Positions 37,781 through 50,134 of a DNA stretch of 64,000 bases are shown one piece after another. Each line of letters begins with the position of its first letter. Positions within the stretch are counted from its first letter, which is position 1. This DNA is from Psychrobacter sp. JCM 18901 (GTDB taxonomy: Bacteria; Pseudomonadota; Gammaproteobacteria; Pseudomonadales; Moraxellaceae): positions 1 to 64,000 of the forward strand of contig NZ_BAWH01000020.1 of NCBI RefSeq assembly GCF_000586435.1. Direction: 5' to 3'. The notes beneath the pieces are model-generated. The model had not been told where the DNA came from, ran no database searches, and saw only the letters and a list, made by a program, of their open reading frames with translations. A program made the position numbers and the translations under genes.

Positions 37781-39444
37781 ATGGCTCAATATATTTACAC
37801 GATGAACAACGTGTCAAAACTTGTTCCCCCTAAGCGTGAAATCCTAAAAAAATATTAACCTATCGTTTTTCCCTGGTGCCAAAATTGGTGTTTTGGGTAT
37901 TAATGGTTCAGGTAAATCAACCTTGCTACGTATCATGGCAGGCGTAGATACTGAGTTTAGTGGTGAAGCACGCGCGCAGGCAGGTACCAAAGTTGGCTAT
38001 CTGCCACAGGAACCACAGCTAGATGACAGCAAAGACGTTCGTGGTAATGTCGAAGACGGTATGCGCGAAGCGCTAGATGCGCTAGCACGTCTAGATGCTA
38101 TCTATGCTGAATACGCAGAGCCTGATGCTGACTTTGATAAGCTTGCTGAAGAGCAAGGCAAGATGGAAGATATCATCCAGTCTTGGGACGCGCATAACTT
38201 AAATAACCAGCTAGAAAAAGCAGCCGATGCGCTACGTCTGCCACCATGGGATGCTGACGTTAGCAAACTGTCAGGTGGTGAGAAACGCCGTGTGGCACTA
38301 TGTCGTCTACTATTGTCGCGCCCTGACATGCTATTACTTGACGAACCGACCAACCATTTGGACGCCGAGTCTGTTGCATGGCTAGAGCAGTTCTTGCAGA
38401 ACTACAGCGGTACTATCGTTGCCATTACCCATGATCGCTATTTCTTGGATAATGTTGCTCAGTGGATCTTGGAGCTTGACCGTGGCCATGGTTATCCGTA
38501 CGAAGGCAACTATACTGAGTGGCTAGAGCAAAAGAACACGCGTCTAGAGCAGCAGAATAAGCAAGAAGAATCATTTGCTAAAGCGCTGAAAAAAAGAGCT
38601 TGAGTGGATTCGTAAAAACCAGAAAGGCCAACAGGCTAAGTCTAAATCTCGTGTACAGCGTTTTGAAGAGTTGAACTCGACTGAGTTCCAAAAACGTAAT
38701 GAGACCTCTGAGATTTATATTCCACCTGGTCCACGTTTGGGTAACAAGGTTATTGAGATTAATGATATCTCTAAATCATTCGGCGATCGTCTGCTGTATG
38801 AAAACCTAAGCTTTAACGTACCAGCTGGTGGTATCGTTGGTATTATTGGTCCAAATGGTGCGGGTAAAACCACGCTGTTTAACATGATTACTGAGCGCGA
38901 TACACCAGATACTGGTTCGGTTGATTTGGGTGAAAGTGTTAAAGTTGCCTATGTCGGTCAGGTACGTGATCATCTAGATGACAACAAAACCGTGTGGGAA
39001 GAAGTTTCTGACGGCCTTGATATCATTACGGTTGGCGACTACACCACGCCAAGCCGTGCCTATATCGGACGTTTTAACTTCAAAGGCTCAGATCAGCAAA
39101 AGCACGTCGGTCAATTATCAGGTGGTGAGCGTAACCGTCTGCAATTGGCGAAAACACTAAAGCAAGGCGCAAACGTATTGCTCCTCGATGAACCATCAAA
39201 CGATTTAGATATCGAAACCTTACGTGCACTAGAGGATGCGATTCAAGTATTCCCAGGTACAGTAATGGTCGTATCGCATGATCGCTGGTTCCTTGATCGT
39301 ATCGCGACTCATATCTTGGCATTCGAAGAAGAAGGCCCAGTCTGGTTTGACGGTAACTATACTGAGTTTGAAGCGTATCGTAAAAAGACAATGGGTGATG
39401 ACGCCAGTCCTAAACGTGCCAAGTATAAGAAAATTACTAACTAA
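37781..39444 (+). CDS. ettA: energy-dependent translational throttle protein EttA (frame broken twice)
   Basis: ABC-F ATPase that binds the ribosomal E site and gates elongation according to ADP/ATP. Repaired length is about 553 aa. Starts [20 protein letters not shown]. Two ATPase domains: Walker [12 protein letters not shown] and [11 protein letters not shown], signatures LSGGEKRR and LSGGERNR, Walker [12 protein letters not shown] and [11 protein letters not shown]. The interdomain linker contains [20 protein letters not shown]7 at 37846-37852 and A7 at 38589-38595 (A6 expected in each) break the frame; both repairs match the family exactly ([24 protein letters not shown]). Confidence 0.95.
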
Positions 39445-39470
39445 TACGGCTGTTTAATATAGTCCAATCC

Positions 39471-39505
39471 AAAAAAAAGACCGCTAATCGTTAGCGGTCT
39501 TTTTT
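39471..39505. terminator. bidirectional terminator between ettA and plsB
   Basis: A-run, GACCGCTAA, TCG loop, TTAGCGGTC and T6. It separates convergent genes. Confidence 0.93.
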
Positions 39506-39546
39506 ATTTAGCTTAAAATTCTAAAGGGTATGGCTAGTTGTTAAAA

Positions 39547-42346
39547 TTAACGCTTACGCCCAAATTTACGCTGTTTTTTATTACTAATCTCAGTAATGGC
39601 GTGAGTGATTTCTTCTTCGTCCAAACTAGCGACTTGCTGCAAGATTTGCATCATGTCAGGCGTTAGCACGTACTTAGCATGATGAGCAATGTCATTAATA
39701 CGATGATCAAAAGTCAGTATGCCTGTTTCATCATCTTTTTGTAGATAGTCAAGACGAGTCAACGCACTGATGAAGCTGGTAAACAAGGCGCGGTCAAAAA
39801 AAGTCAGGAATATCATCTGCATAGAGCACAGACAAACGCTGCCCAAGCAAGTGACATAGGTCAACAACTTCGTTTTCAGTCAAATTACCAGAGCCTTGCT
39901 GAGCAAGTAAAGCAAGCGTCATAAAGTAACGCTCAAGGCTTTGTCCAACTGGAGTCGCAAGCACTTGCAGCTGCTGATAGTGCTTACTATTAGACTCAGG
40001 CACGCTGAGCGTATCATCACCCAATTCAACGATGAGCCATGAGACAGCAAGTTATCAACTTTCTTATTGAGCGTATCAGCTAAGCCATGTGCTGGATAAT
40101 ATAAGAATAGCTCACTTTGTAAGAACGGATATAGCTGCTCAGCGATACTATCGAGACGGCTGCGTTTGATACGCCCGTTGCGTGCGACTAGTGCAGACAG
40201 GAACGACAGCAAAATAAAGACATGCAAAATGTTGTTACGGAAGTAACTGAGTAACGCTGCCTGCTTACCTGCGACTTGGATGATATCGCCTAAGATATGC
40301 GGCGTACGCTCAATAAGTTTTAACTTGATACCATAATCGATGATTTCCTGTGGCGTCATATCAGTGATAACCGTATCATCTGAGTAGACCAGCTGCTGAG
40401 CCAGACCTTGGTATAAAGCGATTTGCTCACGGCAGATGTTTTCATCTAACGCAGCTTTCGGTGCTGATAGCAGAACCAATGATAATAGCGAGACAGGGGT
40501 TACTACCGCAGCTTTATTGATATGCTGCATGACTTTCACACCGATGTTATCAACCATAGCGCTGGTTTTTCATCAAGCGGCGAGTCAGTACGATCGGATG
40601 GCAAACTATTGGCTGGCACATCGAACTTTGTCATAAAATCGCTAAGATGCAACGGCGTACCAAAGCTTAAGTGCACATTACCAAAGATACGTTCGATTTT
40701 ACGACCAACTTTGAGCAGCCCGATCAAAGACTCCGACTCTTTTGGTTTACCTTTTAGCTCACCGATATAAGTGCCACCTTCCATAATACGCTCGTAACCA
40801 ATATAAGTTGGAATAAATACCACAGGCTTATTGGTTTGGCGTAATTGGCTATGGACGGTCATCGCTAGCATACCCATTTTTGGCGGTAGCAAGCGACCTG
40901 AACGTGAGCGACCACCTTCGATAAAGTATTCAATCGGAGTATTGCGTGTGATAAGGGTATGCATATATTCGCGCAGTACAGCAGTATACAGCGCGTTGCC
41001 ACGGAAGCTACGACGAATATAAAAAGCAACGGCACCGCGTAATAGTGGGCCTAATACAGGTACATCTAAATTGTCACCTGCTGCGACATAAGGGATACTC
41101 AGGCCACGTTTGTAGATGACATAAGACAGTAATAGATAGTCGACATGGCTGCGATGACAAGCACATAAATCAGCTCATAATCGGTCGCAAGGTCACGTAC
41201 TCGCTCGAAATGATGGACTTCTACGCCGTCATACAACTGCGTCCACAACCATGTCAAAAATTTATAAAAACCACGTATGATAGAATGAGAGTAGTCATTG
41301 ACCATCTCATTAGCATAGCCTCTGGCCTGACTGCGAGCTTCTCGAACGCTAGTCCCTTTCTCGGCCGCTTCCATCTCAATCGCATGCTTAATAGCTGGCG
41401 AGTACACCAGTTTGTCTACCAAGTTGCGTCTATCTGATAAATCAGGGCCAAGCATACTGGCGCGCTGCTTATCTAAATAAATCGACAATTGCTGCTGCAA
41501 CATACGAACCAGTTCACGATTACTATCAGCCGATGCGACTAGCGCATAGTTTGGTATCTGCGCAGCGTCAGTTGCGTCATCACTGTTAGTAGCCGTTGAC
41601 TCTATATCGAGTGAATCCGTCGCTGTTAAACTTGCTTTAAGAGCATCTGTAGCAACTGAGTCAAAGGTAGCAGGTCCTTCCACGTCGCCTTTGAGATTAT
41701 CATTGATAATAGTACGTAAGTCTTGCGGTGGGTGAAACTGTACAAAAGTGTCGCGGCCCATCACCCCGATATTAAATAGTTGCTTGGTAATGCTAGGGTC
41801 TTGCCAGTTGTCGGCAGTTAGTAGCTTAAATAGCGAATCTTCTTTTTCAGGTGCGCGTCCCCACAGAATCGATACGGGCACTAGACGTACCTTTAACTCC
41901 GGATATTGCAACACAGCAGACACTAAGCGGGAAAGGCGAGGAGACAGCTGGCTGTCTTTAGCACTTGGGTGATTCAAAAATATGATGGCCGCATTTTCTT
42001 TAATATTATGGGCGGCATCATTTACTCCAACCAGTGCTGGCGGTAAATTGTGCTCTTGCGTCTGCAAGTCGATCAGAATACTGTTGGAACGAGAATAGTC
42101 CTGTAATACATAAAATCTTAGCGTCTGATCATCATTGTCGAACTCAGGTAGCTCGCCTAATAACTTAGGTTTTACGGCGATATCGAGCATCTGACCTGAC
42201 AGCTTACGATACAGCTGATTGATCGGTGCATTAGAATAAGGCTTAGTAGCGATTGCATTGCCATCAGTTTTAGCAGTGCCATCAGTCGCGACTGGCGCTT
42301 TAAAAATCCGTTTTTTTAAGAACTTCGGTATCATAATCAGTATCAA
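39547..42346 (-). CDS. plsB: glycerol-3-phosphate acyltransferase PlsB (frame broken four times)
   Basis: First acylation step of phospholipid synthesis at the inner membrane. Repaired length is about 933 aa (E. coli 807), with extra low-complexity sequence around residues 225-260. Acyltransferase motif I HRSHVDYL appears only after repair; others are RRSFRGNALY, EYFIEGGRSRSGR (motif III) and VVFIPTYIGYERIMEG. Breaks: one base missing near 41161, 40560 and 40037, and plus-strand A7 at 39796-39802 (expected A6). PlsB is essential in most relatives unless PlsX/Y replaces it, so four independent real lesions are improbable. The start could be Met1 or Met6 of the longest frame. Confidence 0.92.
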
Positions 42347-42581
42347 AAATAGTCAAATATGTTGCGCTTATGATGCCATAAAAGCCACCAAAGCGATATA
42401 TAGTGTCTGTATATACTACCAATATTAATACGGTTTGGTTACGCTGTAGTGAGTGACCAATTATACAAAATGCTCAAACATTTGAAAGTTCACATGTTTA
42501 GGGTAATAATATATTTATATCACCGATGACTCATAAATATAGCGTCTATTTTTCAATTTCATTTTATTAAGCCTAAAACTT

Positions 42582-43071
42582 ATGACTCCAGCTATCGATC
42601 TTGCCAAAAAAACGTAACCTTGATTACCAAGTACACGAATATACTCACGACAGCAATGCCGTATCGTTTGGTTTAGAAGCCGCAGAAAAACTTGGCGTAG
42701 CGGTGACACAGGTGTTTAAAACTCTAGTGGTGACCACTGATACGGGTGTACTTGCTGTGGCGATATTGCCAGTCGACAAGACACTTAACTTTAAAAAAAT
42801 GGCTAAGGCGCTATCTTCTAACAAATTGCTATCTTGCAAAAAAGTACAGATGGCTGACCCCAAACAAGTAGAGCGTAGCACAGGCTATGTGTTGGGTGGC
42901 GTCAGTCCACTGGGTCAAAAAAAGCGACTAAAAACCGTGATAGATAGTACAGCTCAAGATCGGGCCACTGTCTATGTAAGTGGTGGCCGCCGCGGTCTTG
43001 AGATTGAATTGCCGCCTGCACAGTTGGCCGCGACGCTTGATGCTTGCTTTAGTGGTATTACTGATGAGTAA
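42582..43071 (+). CDS. ybaK: Cys-tRNA(Pro)/Cys-tRNA deacylase YbaK (frame broken once)
   Basis: Hydrolyses Cys-tRNA(Pro) formed by prolyl-tRNA synthetase misacylation. Repaired length is about 162 aa. Starts at ATG 42582 (MTPAIDLAKKRN); A7 at 42606-42612 (expected A6) breaks the frame after eight codons. Motifs: VFKTLVVTTD with the key Lys, LPVDKTLNFKKMAKAL, and TGYVLGGVSPLGQKK followed by VYVSGGRRGLEIEL. Divergent from plsB. Confidence 0.92.
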
Positions 43072-43275
43072 AATGTTATACGGTGGCTATCATCTGCCTA
43101 TTACAAAATGGCCATGTCGACAATTTCGCTCAGCATATTTATGAGTAATCTATACTGGTTTCGCTTGTATTGAAGATATTTTGGCGCAAGATTATTGTAG
43201 ATTGACCATAGCGATAAGGCGTAGACTTATACGCCAGCTTATCTATTATTTTTATCTACATTTAAGGACATGCTC

Positions 43276-43650
43276 ATGCCACATTTAACCATTCAAGTAA
43301 CACCCAACGTCAGTATCGCTCATGAAGAATCATTGCTCAAATCGCTAAACAAAGCATTGTGGGATAGTGGTCAGTTTAAGCTGCCTACTGATATCAAAGC
43401 ACGTATTGTACCTATTAAGTCATTTCTAGTAGGTGTTGAAGACGATGAGCAGGCCAATGGATTTATTTACGTCCACCTAAAGCTGATGAGCGGACGTGAT
43501 ATGGCCACTCGTGACCAGTTGGCTGAGATGTTGGTTGCTACTATCGAGGAAAAAATAGGCGCAGAGCAGTCAGGACGTGCGGCATTGCAGATATGTGTAG
43601 AAGTTGAAGAGATAAGTGCGGTCTATCATAAGAAAATGCTTGGTAGCTAA
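43276..43650 (+). CDS. 5-carboxymethyl-2-hydroxymuconate isomerase-like protein
   Basis: 124 aa starting MPHLTIQVTPNVS; the N-terminal Pro after Met is the catalytic base in the tautomerase superfamily, which favours ATG 43276 over the in-frame ATG at 43270. The core has a family-typical VHLKLMSGRD segment and a late QICVEVEEI. CHMI acts in homoprotocatechuate degradation, but no other hpa gene is present, so the substrate is uncertain. Intact; a strong terminator follows. Confidence 0.8.
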   Translation: MPHLTIQVTPNVSIAHEESLLKSLNKALWDSGQFKLPTDIKARIVPIKSFLVGVEDDEQANGFIYVHLKLMSGRDMATRDQLAEMLVATIEEKIGAEQSGRAALQICVEVEEISAVYHKKMLGS

Positions 43651-43713
43651 CAGTACTTGCCTTAAATTGCTCATTGCTGTGTATTCTGTATAAGTAGATT
43701 TTCAGTTAAGCAC

Positions 43714-43745
43714 AAAAAAAGCGCCTAAATAATAGGCGCTTTTTT
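43714..43745. terminator. bidirectional terminator
   Basis: A7, GCGCCTA, AATAA loop, TAGGCGC and T6. It lies between the CHMI-like gene and the convergent acyl-CoA dehydrogenase gene. Confidence 0.92.
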
Positions 43746-43764
43746 ATGGCTTACTAGTACAATC

Positions 43765-45581
43765 TTAATCTAGGAACGAGAAGTGATCGATTTCCATTGA
43801 TGTCATGCTTTCGCTTGGTGCAACCATCGCTTCTGCGTGACCAGAAGTACGTGGTAGCAACTTATCAAAGTAGAATTCAGCAGTCTGAATTTTTGCTTTG
43901 TAGAACTCTGGTGCTTCTGTGCCGCCATTTTCTAGCTTTTCATAAGCTACTGCTGCCATACGAGCCCAGTGATAACCCATCATTACGTAGCCTGAGTACA
44001 TTAGGAAGTCCTCTGACGCTGCTGAGATGATTTCACGGTCTTTACGTGCCATCAACATCAAGCGTACCGTCAAGGTATTCCACTCAGCACATAGCTTGGT
44101 CAGTGCCCAAACGAATTTACGCATTTCTTTATCGAGTGCGTACTCGCCACACCATTTCATGATGCTAGAGGTATAGTCACGGATAATCTTACCTTTAGAC
44201 TGTAAGATAACCTTACGACCTAGTAGATCAAGTGCTTGTACGCCAGTAGTCCCTTCGTACATCGTCGCAATACGAGCATCACGAGCGATCATCTCCATGC
44301 CCCATTCTTTGATGTAGCCGTGACCACCATAGACTTGCTGACCATGCTTAGCAGCTTCGATACCTAGCTCAGTTAAGAAGCCTTTTAGAATTGGCGTATA
44401 GAAGCCAATTTGTCGTCCCACTTTTCGAACTCTTCATCATCGCCATTGACAATACCTTGTGCCATTTTATCTGCATAACGTGCTGAATGATAAATCATTG
44501 AGCGACCGCCTTCAGCAAAGGCTTTTTGCGTCAGTAGCATACGGCGTACGTCGGCATGATGGATAATAGCATCAGCTACTTTTTCAGGATCTTTAGTACC
44601 AGATAGCGTACGCATAGAACGGCGTTCTTTGGCATATGGTAAGGCGTTTTGGAAAGACAATTCAGTATGCGCCAGACCTTGGATACCAGTACCGATACGA
44701 GCCGTGTTCATGAATGTGAACATGCTTTTAGGCCTTTATGCGGTTCGCCGATTAGATAGCCTGTTGCACCATCAAAGTTCAATACACATGTCGAAGATGC
44801 GCTGATGCCCATTTTGTGCTCAATTGAACCACAAACGACGGCATTGCGCTCGCCAGCTTCACCTTCAGCATTCGGGGTGAATTTTGGTACGATAAATAGT
44901 GAGATACCGCGCGTGCCTTCTGGTGCATTTGGTAGGCGTGCTAGGACGATATGGACGATGTTATCTGTTAAGTCATGCTCACCGCTTGAGATAAAGATTT
45001 TGGTACCGCTGATTTTATAGGTACCGTCATCTTGTGGAATGGCTTTTGATTTAACTTGACCCAAATCCGTACCACACTGTGGCTCAGTCAGACACATGGT
45101 ACCTGCATGAGCCTTCGACCAACTTAGGTAAATACAGGGCTTTTTGCTCGTCAGTACCGTACTGAAGCAATGTGTTGATACAACCTGTTGATAGACCAGG
45201 ATACATCGACCATGACCAGTTAGCAGTACCGATCATCTCAGATTTAATAAGGTTGATTGACGTTGGCAGATTCATACCACCGAATTCTTCAGGATATGAG
45301 ATACCTTGCCAGCCGCCTTCTACGAACTGGTCATAAGCCTCTTTGAAGCCCTTTGGCGTGGTCACGACGCCATCTTCAAAATGACAGCCTTCTTCACCAC
45401 CTGATTGATAGAGCGGGGCAATGACGTTTTCAGCAAAATCAGCCATACCTTGTAGAATCATGTCTACAGTTTCAGGATCAGCGTTTTCGCCGTTGTCTAA
45501 GCTTTTATAATGCGTCTGATAGTCAAATACATCATTAATCAAAAATTTGATATCACGTAAGGGGGCTTTGTAAGTTAACAT
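43765..45581 (-). CDS. acyl-CoA dehydrogenase with C-terminal extension, DmdC/FadE-like (frame broken three times)
   Basis: Repaired length is about 606 aa. The N-terminus YKAPLRDIKFLINDVFDY and size match the large acyl-CoA dehydrogenases with an extra C-terminal domain, a group that includes 3-methylmercaptopropionyl-CoA dehydrogenase (DmdC). FAD/substrate motifs: GTMCLTEPQCGTDLG, KIFISSGEHDL, GIQGLAHTELSFQNALPYAK and QVYGGHGYIKEWGMEMIARD. Breaks: two bases missing near 45105 (a Trp codon expected in GSWAGTM), one near 44726-44729, one near 44407. The substrate range cannot be read. Monocistronic on the minus strand. Confidence 0.87.
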
Positions 45582-45962
45582 AATCGCTCTCTTTGGTTAG
45601 TTCGCTATCATAAACTTATGGCGCAATATCTGAGTCACAAATTATGTAAGCGATATTTACTTATTTTAGATGAGCTAGACGTTATATTAGTCATCAAGTG
45701 AATTATTAGTGGACAGCTTTCTAGTGTATTAGTTATTAGAATGCCTTTAGTGGCGGATAGCTGTTATGGCGTTGATATGATTATAAATCTTAAACAGCGA
45801 CAAATATACAACTAATAACTATTATTCATGATTAATTATGTTATTAATTCATTTTAGTTTGTATAGGTAAATTGTATCTTCGCTTGAAATTATTCTATAA
45901 AGGGTTATGTAGACTCATTTAAATTCAAAGAAAAATGGACTTATCAAATAGGAAGGCCATTT
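45582..45962. other. intergenic region
   Basis: About 380 bp between divergent genes, AT-rich. GGAAGG lies before the ATG at 45963. No other element was seen. Confidence 0.55.
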
Positions 45963-47085
45963 ATGAGCACCTCAAAAAAAGCAACAGCGAGCCTCTTGGT
46001 TGAGCGCACTATTAACTCGTATTAAGGGGTTAATCGATGGTGAGCTGAATCATCTACTGACAGTCAATCGCAGTCAGCGACCATGGCATATGCCCATCAT
46101 CGCGGCGATTGCGATTAGCTTTCCGGTGTTTGTAGGGGCTTATTTTGGTGACTTGTCTTCAGGTATTAAAGCATCGCTAGGCTCGATGATTATTCTAAAC
46201 CTACCATTTGTAGGCGGGCTACCACATCGGCTAGTGACGGTCATGGCTTGGGGGTTTGCGATGATACTTAGCTTTGCACTGGGTCTGATCGCGCAGCTGT
46301 TACCAGTGCTGCGATTACCTGTGTTTATGCTGATTGGCATTAGCGTAGTGATGCTAGGTCGTTATTATCGGCAACCACCACCAGCAGGATTGTTTGTGTT
46401 GATGGCGGGTGCGATTGCGCTATTTATCCCTGTGCCGATTGATCAAGTGCTCTCAGCGATAGGGCTTGTGATATTGGGTAGTGGCTCCTCGATGTTGCTA
46501 GCGCTACTCTATAGTTTGTTGTTATTGGCGACGCGTCCAGTTGCTTCTGTACCTGTCTATGACTATCAGCCTGATATGATTAGCGATAGTCTGATCGTGG
46601 TAAGTTTCGTTAGTTTGGCGTTGGTCGTTGCTGTTCTGTTAGAGCTGCCTTATCCCTACTGGGCAGCGATGAGCTGCTTTATTATCACCCAAGGTATGCA
46701 GCTACGAACCATGTGGATCAAACAGTTGCATCGATTATTGGGTACGTTGGCTGGCATGGGCGTGGCAGGTTGGATGCTGTCTTGGGGACTATCAGGATGG
46801 GGCATCGCTATCGCGATATTATGTATGATGTTTTTGATTGAATCGTTTGTCGATCGGCATTATGGACTGGCGGTGATATTTATCACGCCGCTGACGATAT
46901 TTATCGCTGAGTATGGTAGTACGATGTCAGTGCCTCCAGTCGCTGGGGACGTTATCCAAGCGCGTATGATTGATACGGCGCTCGGCTGCGTGATTGGATT
47001 GAGCGGTGGTCTGGCGATACACTCTACGCGATTGCGTGTACCGCTGCGCCGTTTTGAAAATTGGCTATTACTACGTTTTAGTTAA
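45963..47085 (+). CDS. FUSC-like inner membrane protein (frame broken once)
   Basis: Repaired length is about 373 aa. After a basic cytoplasmic start, two clusters of membrane helices are seen: about residues 40-200 (IIAAIAISFPVFVGAYFG to LLLATRPVASVPVY) and 210-345. The second carries the FUSC-like YWAAMSCFIITQGMQLRTMW and GTLAGMGVAGW segments. Proteins of this family are thought to be efflux components related to aromatic-acid exporters; the substrate is unknown. A7 at 45974-45980 (expected A6) breaks the frame near the start; repaired, it begins MSTSKKQQRASWLSALLTRI. Confidence 0.8.
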
Positions 47086-47117
47086 TAGGGTAGAGCTTTG
47101 CAAAGACTTTTCTTTGA

Positions 47118-47982
47118 TTAACTGTTTTTATTTAGCGCTGTTGTCGCTTGTGCGACATCGATAGTATGCCCAGTCCAACGCTCAAAACTTAAAGCAGCTT
47201 GACCGATAAGCATACCGTAGCCTTCAGAGGTCTGTGCGCCGCGAGCGGCAAAATGTTGTAAAAACGGTAGCGGACGACCATACATCATGTCGTAAGCGTA
47301 CTGACAGTTTAGAGTATCATCTAGCGGCAACGTATCACCTGATAAACCAATAGAGGTGGCATTAATGATGATATCAAAAGAGCCACTGAGTTCATTGGTC
47401 GCGCAAACCTCGATATTTTGGTCATCAATCACTGAGCTGGCCGCACTGAGCTCATTTACCAAATCAGCTGCCTTAGACACGGTGCGATTGGCAATCGTGA
47501 GAGAGCCAATACCCGCTTCAAATAATGGCAATATTACGCCACGAGCTGCACCGCCTGCACCTATTAGCGCCACACGAGCATCGGTCAGCGGCCAGTCCAT
47601 ACTCATAATGTGATTGATAAGTCCTTGCCCATCCGTATTATCACCGTAGAGTGCCTCTGTGATTGGTGCGCCGCTTTCTAATAGTGCTTTGTTCAACAGT
47701 AACGTATTGACCGCGCCTGCCGTCTTGGCATGTTCTGATAAACCACCACGCGCCGCGCAGCAGTCATAAGCAACTTGTTTAAAAGGAACCGTCACGTTAG
47801 CGCCCGCACCGCCACCGCAAAAAAAACGCCTCAACGACAGCCGTAAAACTGGCGGCATCATCAGGACAGTACTGACGCTGATAGCTAATATCAATCCCTG
47901 CTTGGATAGCAAACTGCTCATGAATCTCAGGAGATTTACTATGGGCGATTGGATTGCCAATAACGATAAAATGTTGGGTCAT
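47118..47982 (-). CDS. aroE: shikimate dehydrogenase (frame broken once)
   Basis: NADP-dependent reduction of 3-dehydroshikimate in aromatic amino acid synthesis. Repaired length is about 287 aa. Substrate site: [15 protein letters not shown], with NVTVPFK (catalytic Lys) and GDNTDGQGL. The NADP site is [16 protein letters not shown] with ANRT. C-terminal [18 protein letters not shown]. Plus-strand A8 at 47819-47826 (expected A7) breaks the frame before GANVTVPFK. It is convergent with the FUSC gene, 32 nt apart. Confidence 0.95.
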
Positions 47983-48471
47983 AAATAGTCCGCTGGCTAG
48001 AGAATAAAAATACTATCAAAGAAGCAATAAGTGGCGCTCAATCATCATAAGGGATAACGCTATGATTGACAAACCAAGAGGCTACCACCAATAGATTATT
48101 AGAAAGTGACAGTGTTAATCAGAGGCGGCCTTATCGCTTTTGAAAATAAATTATGACATTGAAGCAAACATACGCAAAACAAGCGCAAGCAGATTTCTAC
48201 TTTCTACTAAAGAGAAGGTCGTTTTGGTACGTTATATATTTAACAAATCTGTACTCTCGGGGAGTGCTCCGCGTAACGTAAAAGGTAGTCAAGTGCTGAG
48301 CAGTTGGGTAAACTATAAAATATGGAAACCTATATCAATATGCTGTAATGACTGCTAGATTATAATGTTTGTGAAATATGCTCTTTATTGAAACTATTCG
48401 TTATCAGCGGCGTTCCTGCCAGCTCGTTAATATTATTTCGAGATCAATCTAAAAGTGTGAGTAAATTATCC
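47983..48471. other. intergenic region upstream of the lipoprotein gene
   Basis: About 490 bp. A TATAAT box at 48361-48366 could be the promoter of the lipoprotein-pabC operon. A 72-codon open frame at 48140-48358 has no SD and no recognisable features and is not called. Confidence 0.45.
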
Positions 48472-49135
48472 ATGTGGAATCCTAACCTACAGACCCTTCT
48501 AGTCGGTATGATAATGGCAGTTAGTGTGACGCTCAGTGGCTGTGACAGCACCAAAGAAGATGCTCCAAATCCAGATGCTGAAACCACTGAGCAGGTAACA
48601 ACGAATGAGCCAGTACAGGACAGCGCAAACAATCCTGACCTAGACGGTGCCACTGCTCAGCAAGGCACGCCAGTGAGATATGATGTCGCAGCATGGGGTA
48701 CGGATAAGGTTGAGTCGCTCGCTGTAGATGAGTTAGATAGTATACAATCGGTGTTTGGCGAAGTGATGAGTACTGACGAAAACAGCCTAGACTATGCCAG
48801 TAATCCAGCGGCAAAATATCGCTTTATGAAAACGGACGCGCCTTATCTAGATATCATCGACTCTGAAAAATATCTAGAGCTAGGCTGGTACTATGCCAAT
48901 CCTACTGATACAGACAAAGAAAAAGAGCTGAGCCAAAACCACGCCAAAAAAAGCCTATCAGTTATCGCGTCAATTGATGGGCGATGATGGCGGAAAAATG
49001 GTTGCTGATATGCTCAATAGCCAAATCATCAAAAATAGAATCGTCGGTGGACAAAAAATAGAGCTGGCAAAATGCGAGTTTTATAGCTGCATGCTGGTTA
49101 TCAATAAAGCCGCCGCTCAAACAGACAATAGCTAA
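48472..49135 (+). CDS. hypothetical lipoprotein upstream of pabC (frame broken once)
   Basis: Repaired length is about 220 aa, family not recognised. A signal segment MWNPNLQTLLVGMIMAVSV leads to the lipobox LSGC, followed by an acidic, Thr/Asn/Asp-rich linker. The C-terminal part is globular, with two cysteines in KCEFYSCML. I chose ATG 48472 because it places the lipobox at the normal distance. A7 at 48946-48952 (expected A6) causes an early stop at 48987; repaired, it reads KKAYQLSRQLMGDDGG to 49135. pabC starts 3 nt later, so the two genes are very likely coupled. Confidence 0.75.
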
Positions 49136-49138
49136 ATC

Positions 49139-50131
49139 ATGACCGATATGACGTCAGTGCCAAACGGCTGGGTGTGTCTGTATCCACAAGTCAGCAGTGT
49201 GACCGAAGATGATAGGGCAACCAGCCAAACGGTAACCATGTCTCTAGATAATCGTGGGCTGGCATACGCTGATGGCTTCTTTACTACCATGGGCGTCATT
49301 GATGGGTGGATACTATGGTCAGATTATCATTATCAGCGGCTTGTCTCTCATGCTGAAGCCTTGCAGCTAAACATAAATAGCGAAGAGCTATTAGCAGTAC
49401 TGCAGCTGTATGCCCAGCAGTTAGAGCAGGGCATGCTAAAGCTAATAGTTACTCGCGCTGCGCAGAATGTACGCGGTTATGGCTATGCACCTAGTGCAGA
49501 TGGTAGCGACTGTGAAATATGGTTAAAGGCTACCGCAATGCAAGTTTCTACGGCGCTGCAATTGTCTTTGCCTAATGGGAGCTTGATACCTATCCAACCT
49601 AATGCCTCGGCAATATGTTTGGCTTCTCAGATTGCTTGCTTACCGCCACCGCTGGCAGGTCTCAAGAGCCTTAATCGTTTAGACAATGTCCTCGCTAGTG
49701 GTGAGCTACAGCGGATAAAAGCTGAGCCATTGGCATCAAAGCTTGCTTCAACACTTGGTGAAGGTCTGCTACGCGATATGAGTGGGCAGTGGGTTGAGGG
49801 TACGATGAGTAATGTATTCTATCAATTGGCAGAAGAGCCACTATCAGAATCCAAAACTACCTCTAGTATTCATAAAGATGATGAAAACTACCTAACCACT
49901 GGTCAGTGGTACGCGCCTTCCATGGATCAATCGGGCGTCGCTGGCGTCATGCGTCAGGTAATTATAGATGCACTATCCACGACGCAGTATCCAGTCATAA
50001 TCAGGTCGCTACGAGATGAGGATTTACCTAAAGTAACGCAGTTATTCTTTTGCAATGCACTGCGCGGTATCATGCCAATGAGCAGTCTGACGTTATTGTC
50101 AGGTGATGTTGTGGATTTTCGATCGTTTTAG
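49139..50131 (+). CDS. pabC: aminodeoxychorismate lyase
   Basis: PLP enzyme releasing p-aminobenzoate from aminodeoxychorismate for folate synthesis. 330 aa against 269 in E. coli; the extra length is an N-terminal leader and an insert near residues 235-265. Motifs: RGLAYADGFFTTM, a GYGYAP segment, the catalytic Lys in LAGLKSLNRLDNVLAS, GTMSNVF (phosphate-cup strand) and GVMRQ. In most relatives mltG and tmk follow at once; here an accessory island of about 2.6 kb intervenes. Intact. Confidence 0.88.
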   Translation: MTDMTSVPNGWVCLYPQVSSVTEDDRATSQTVTMSLDNRGLAYADGFFTTMGVIDGWILWSDYHYQRLVSHAEALQLNINSEELLAVLQLYAQQLEQGMLKLIVTRAAQNVRGYGYAPSADGSDCEIWLKATAMQVSTALQLSLPNGSLIPIQPNASAICLASQIACLPPPLAGLKSLNRLDNVLASGELQRIKAEPLASKLASTLGEGLLRDMSGQWVEGTMSNVFYQLAEEPLSESKTTSSIHKDDENYLTTGQWYAPSMDQSGVAGVMRQVIIDALSTTQYPVIIRSLRDEDLPKVTQLFFCNALRGIMPMSSLTLLSGDVVDFRSF

Positions 50132-50134
50132 CTA

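Noticed and set aside
48140-48358. 72-codon open frame upstream of the lipoprotein gene
   Set aside because: No SD, no recognisable sequence, and composition like the surrounding non-coding DNA.
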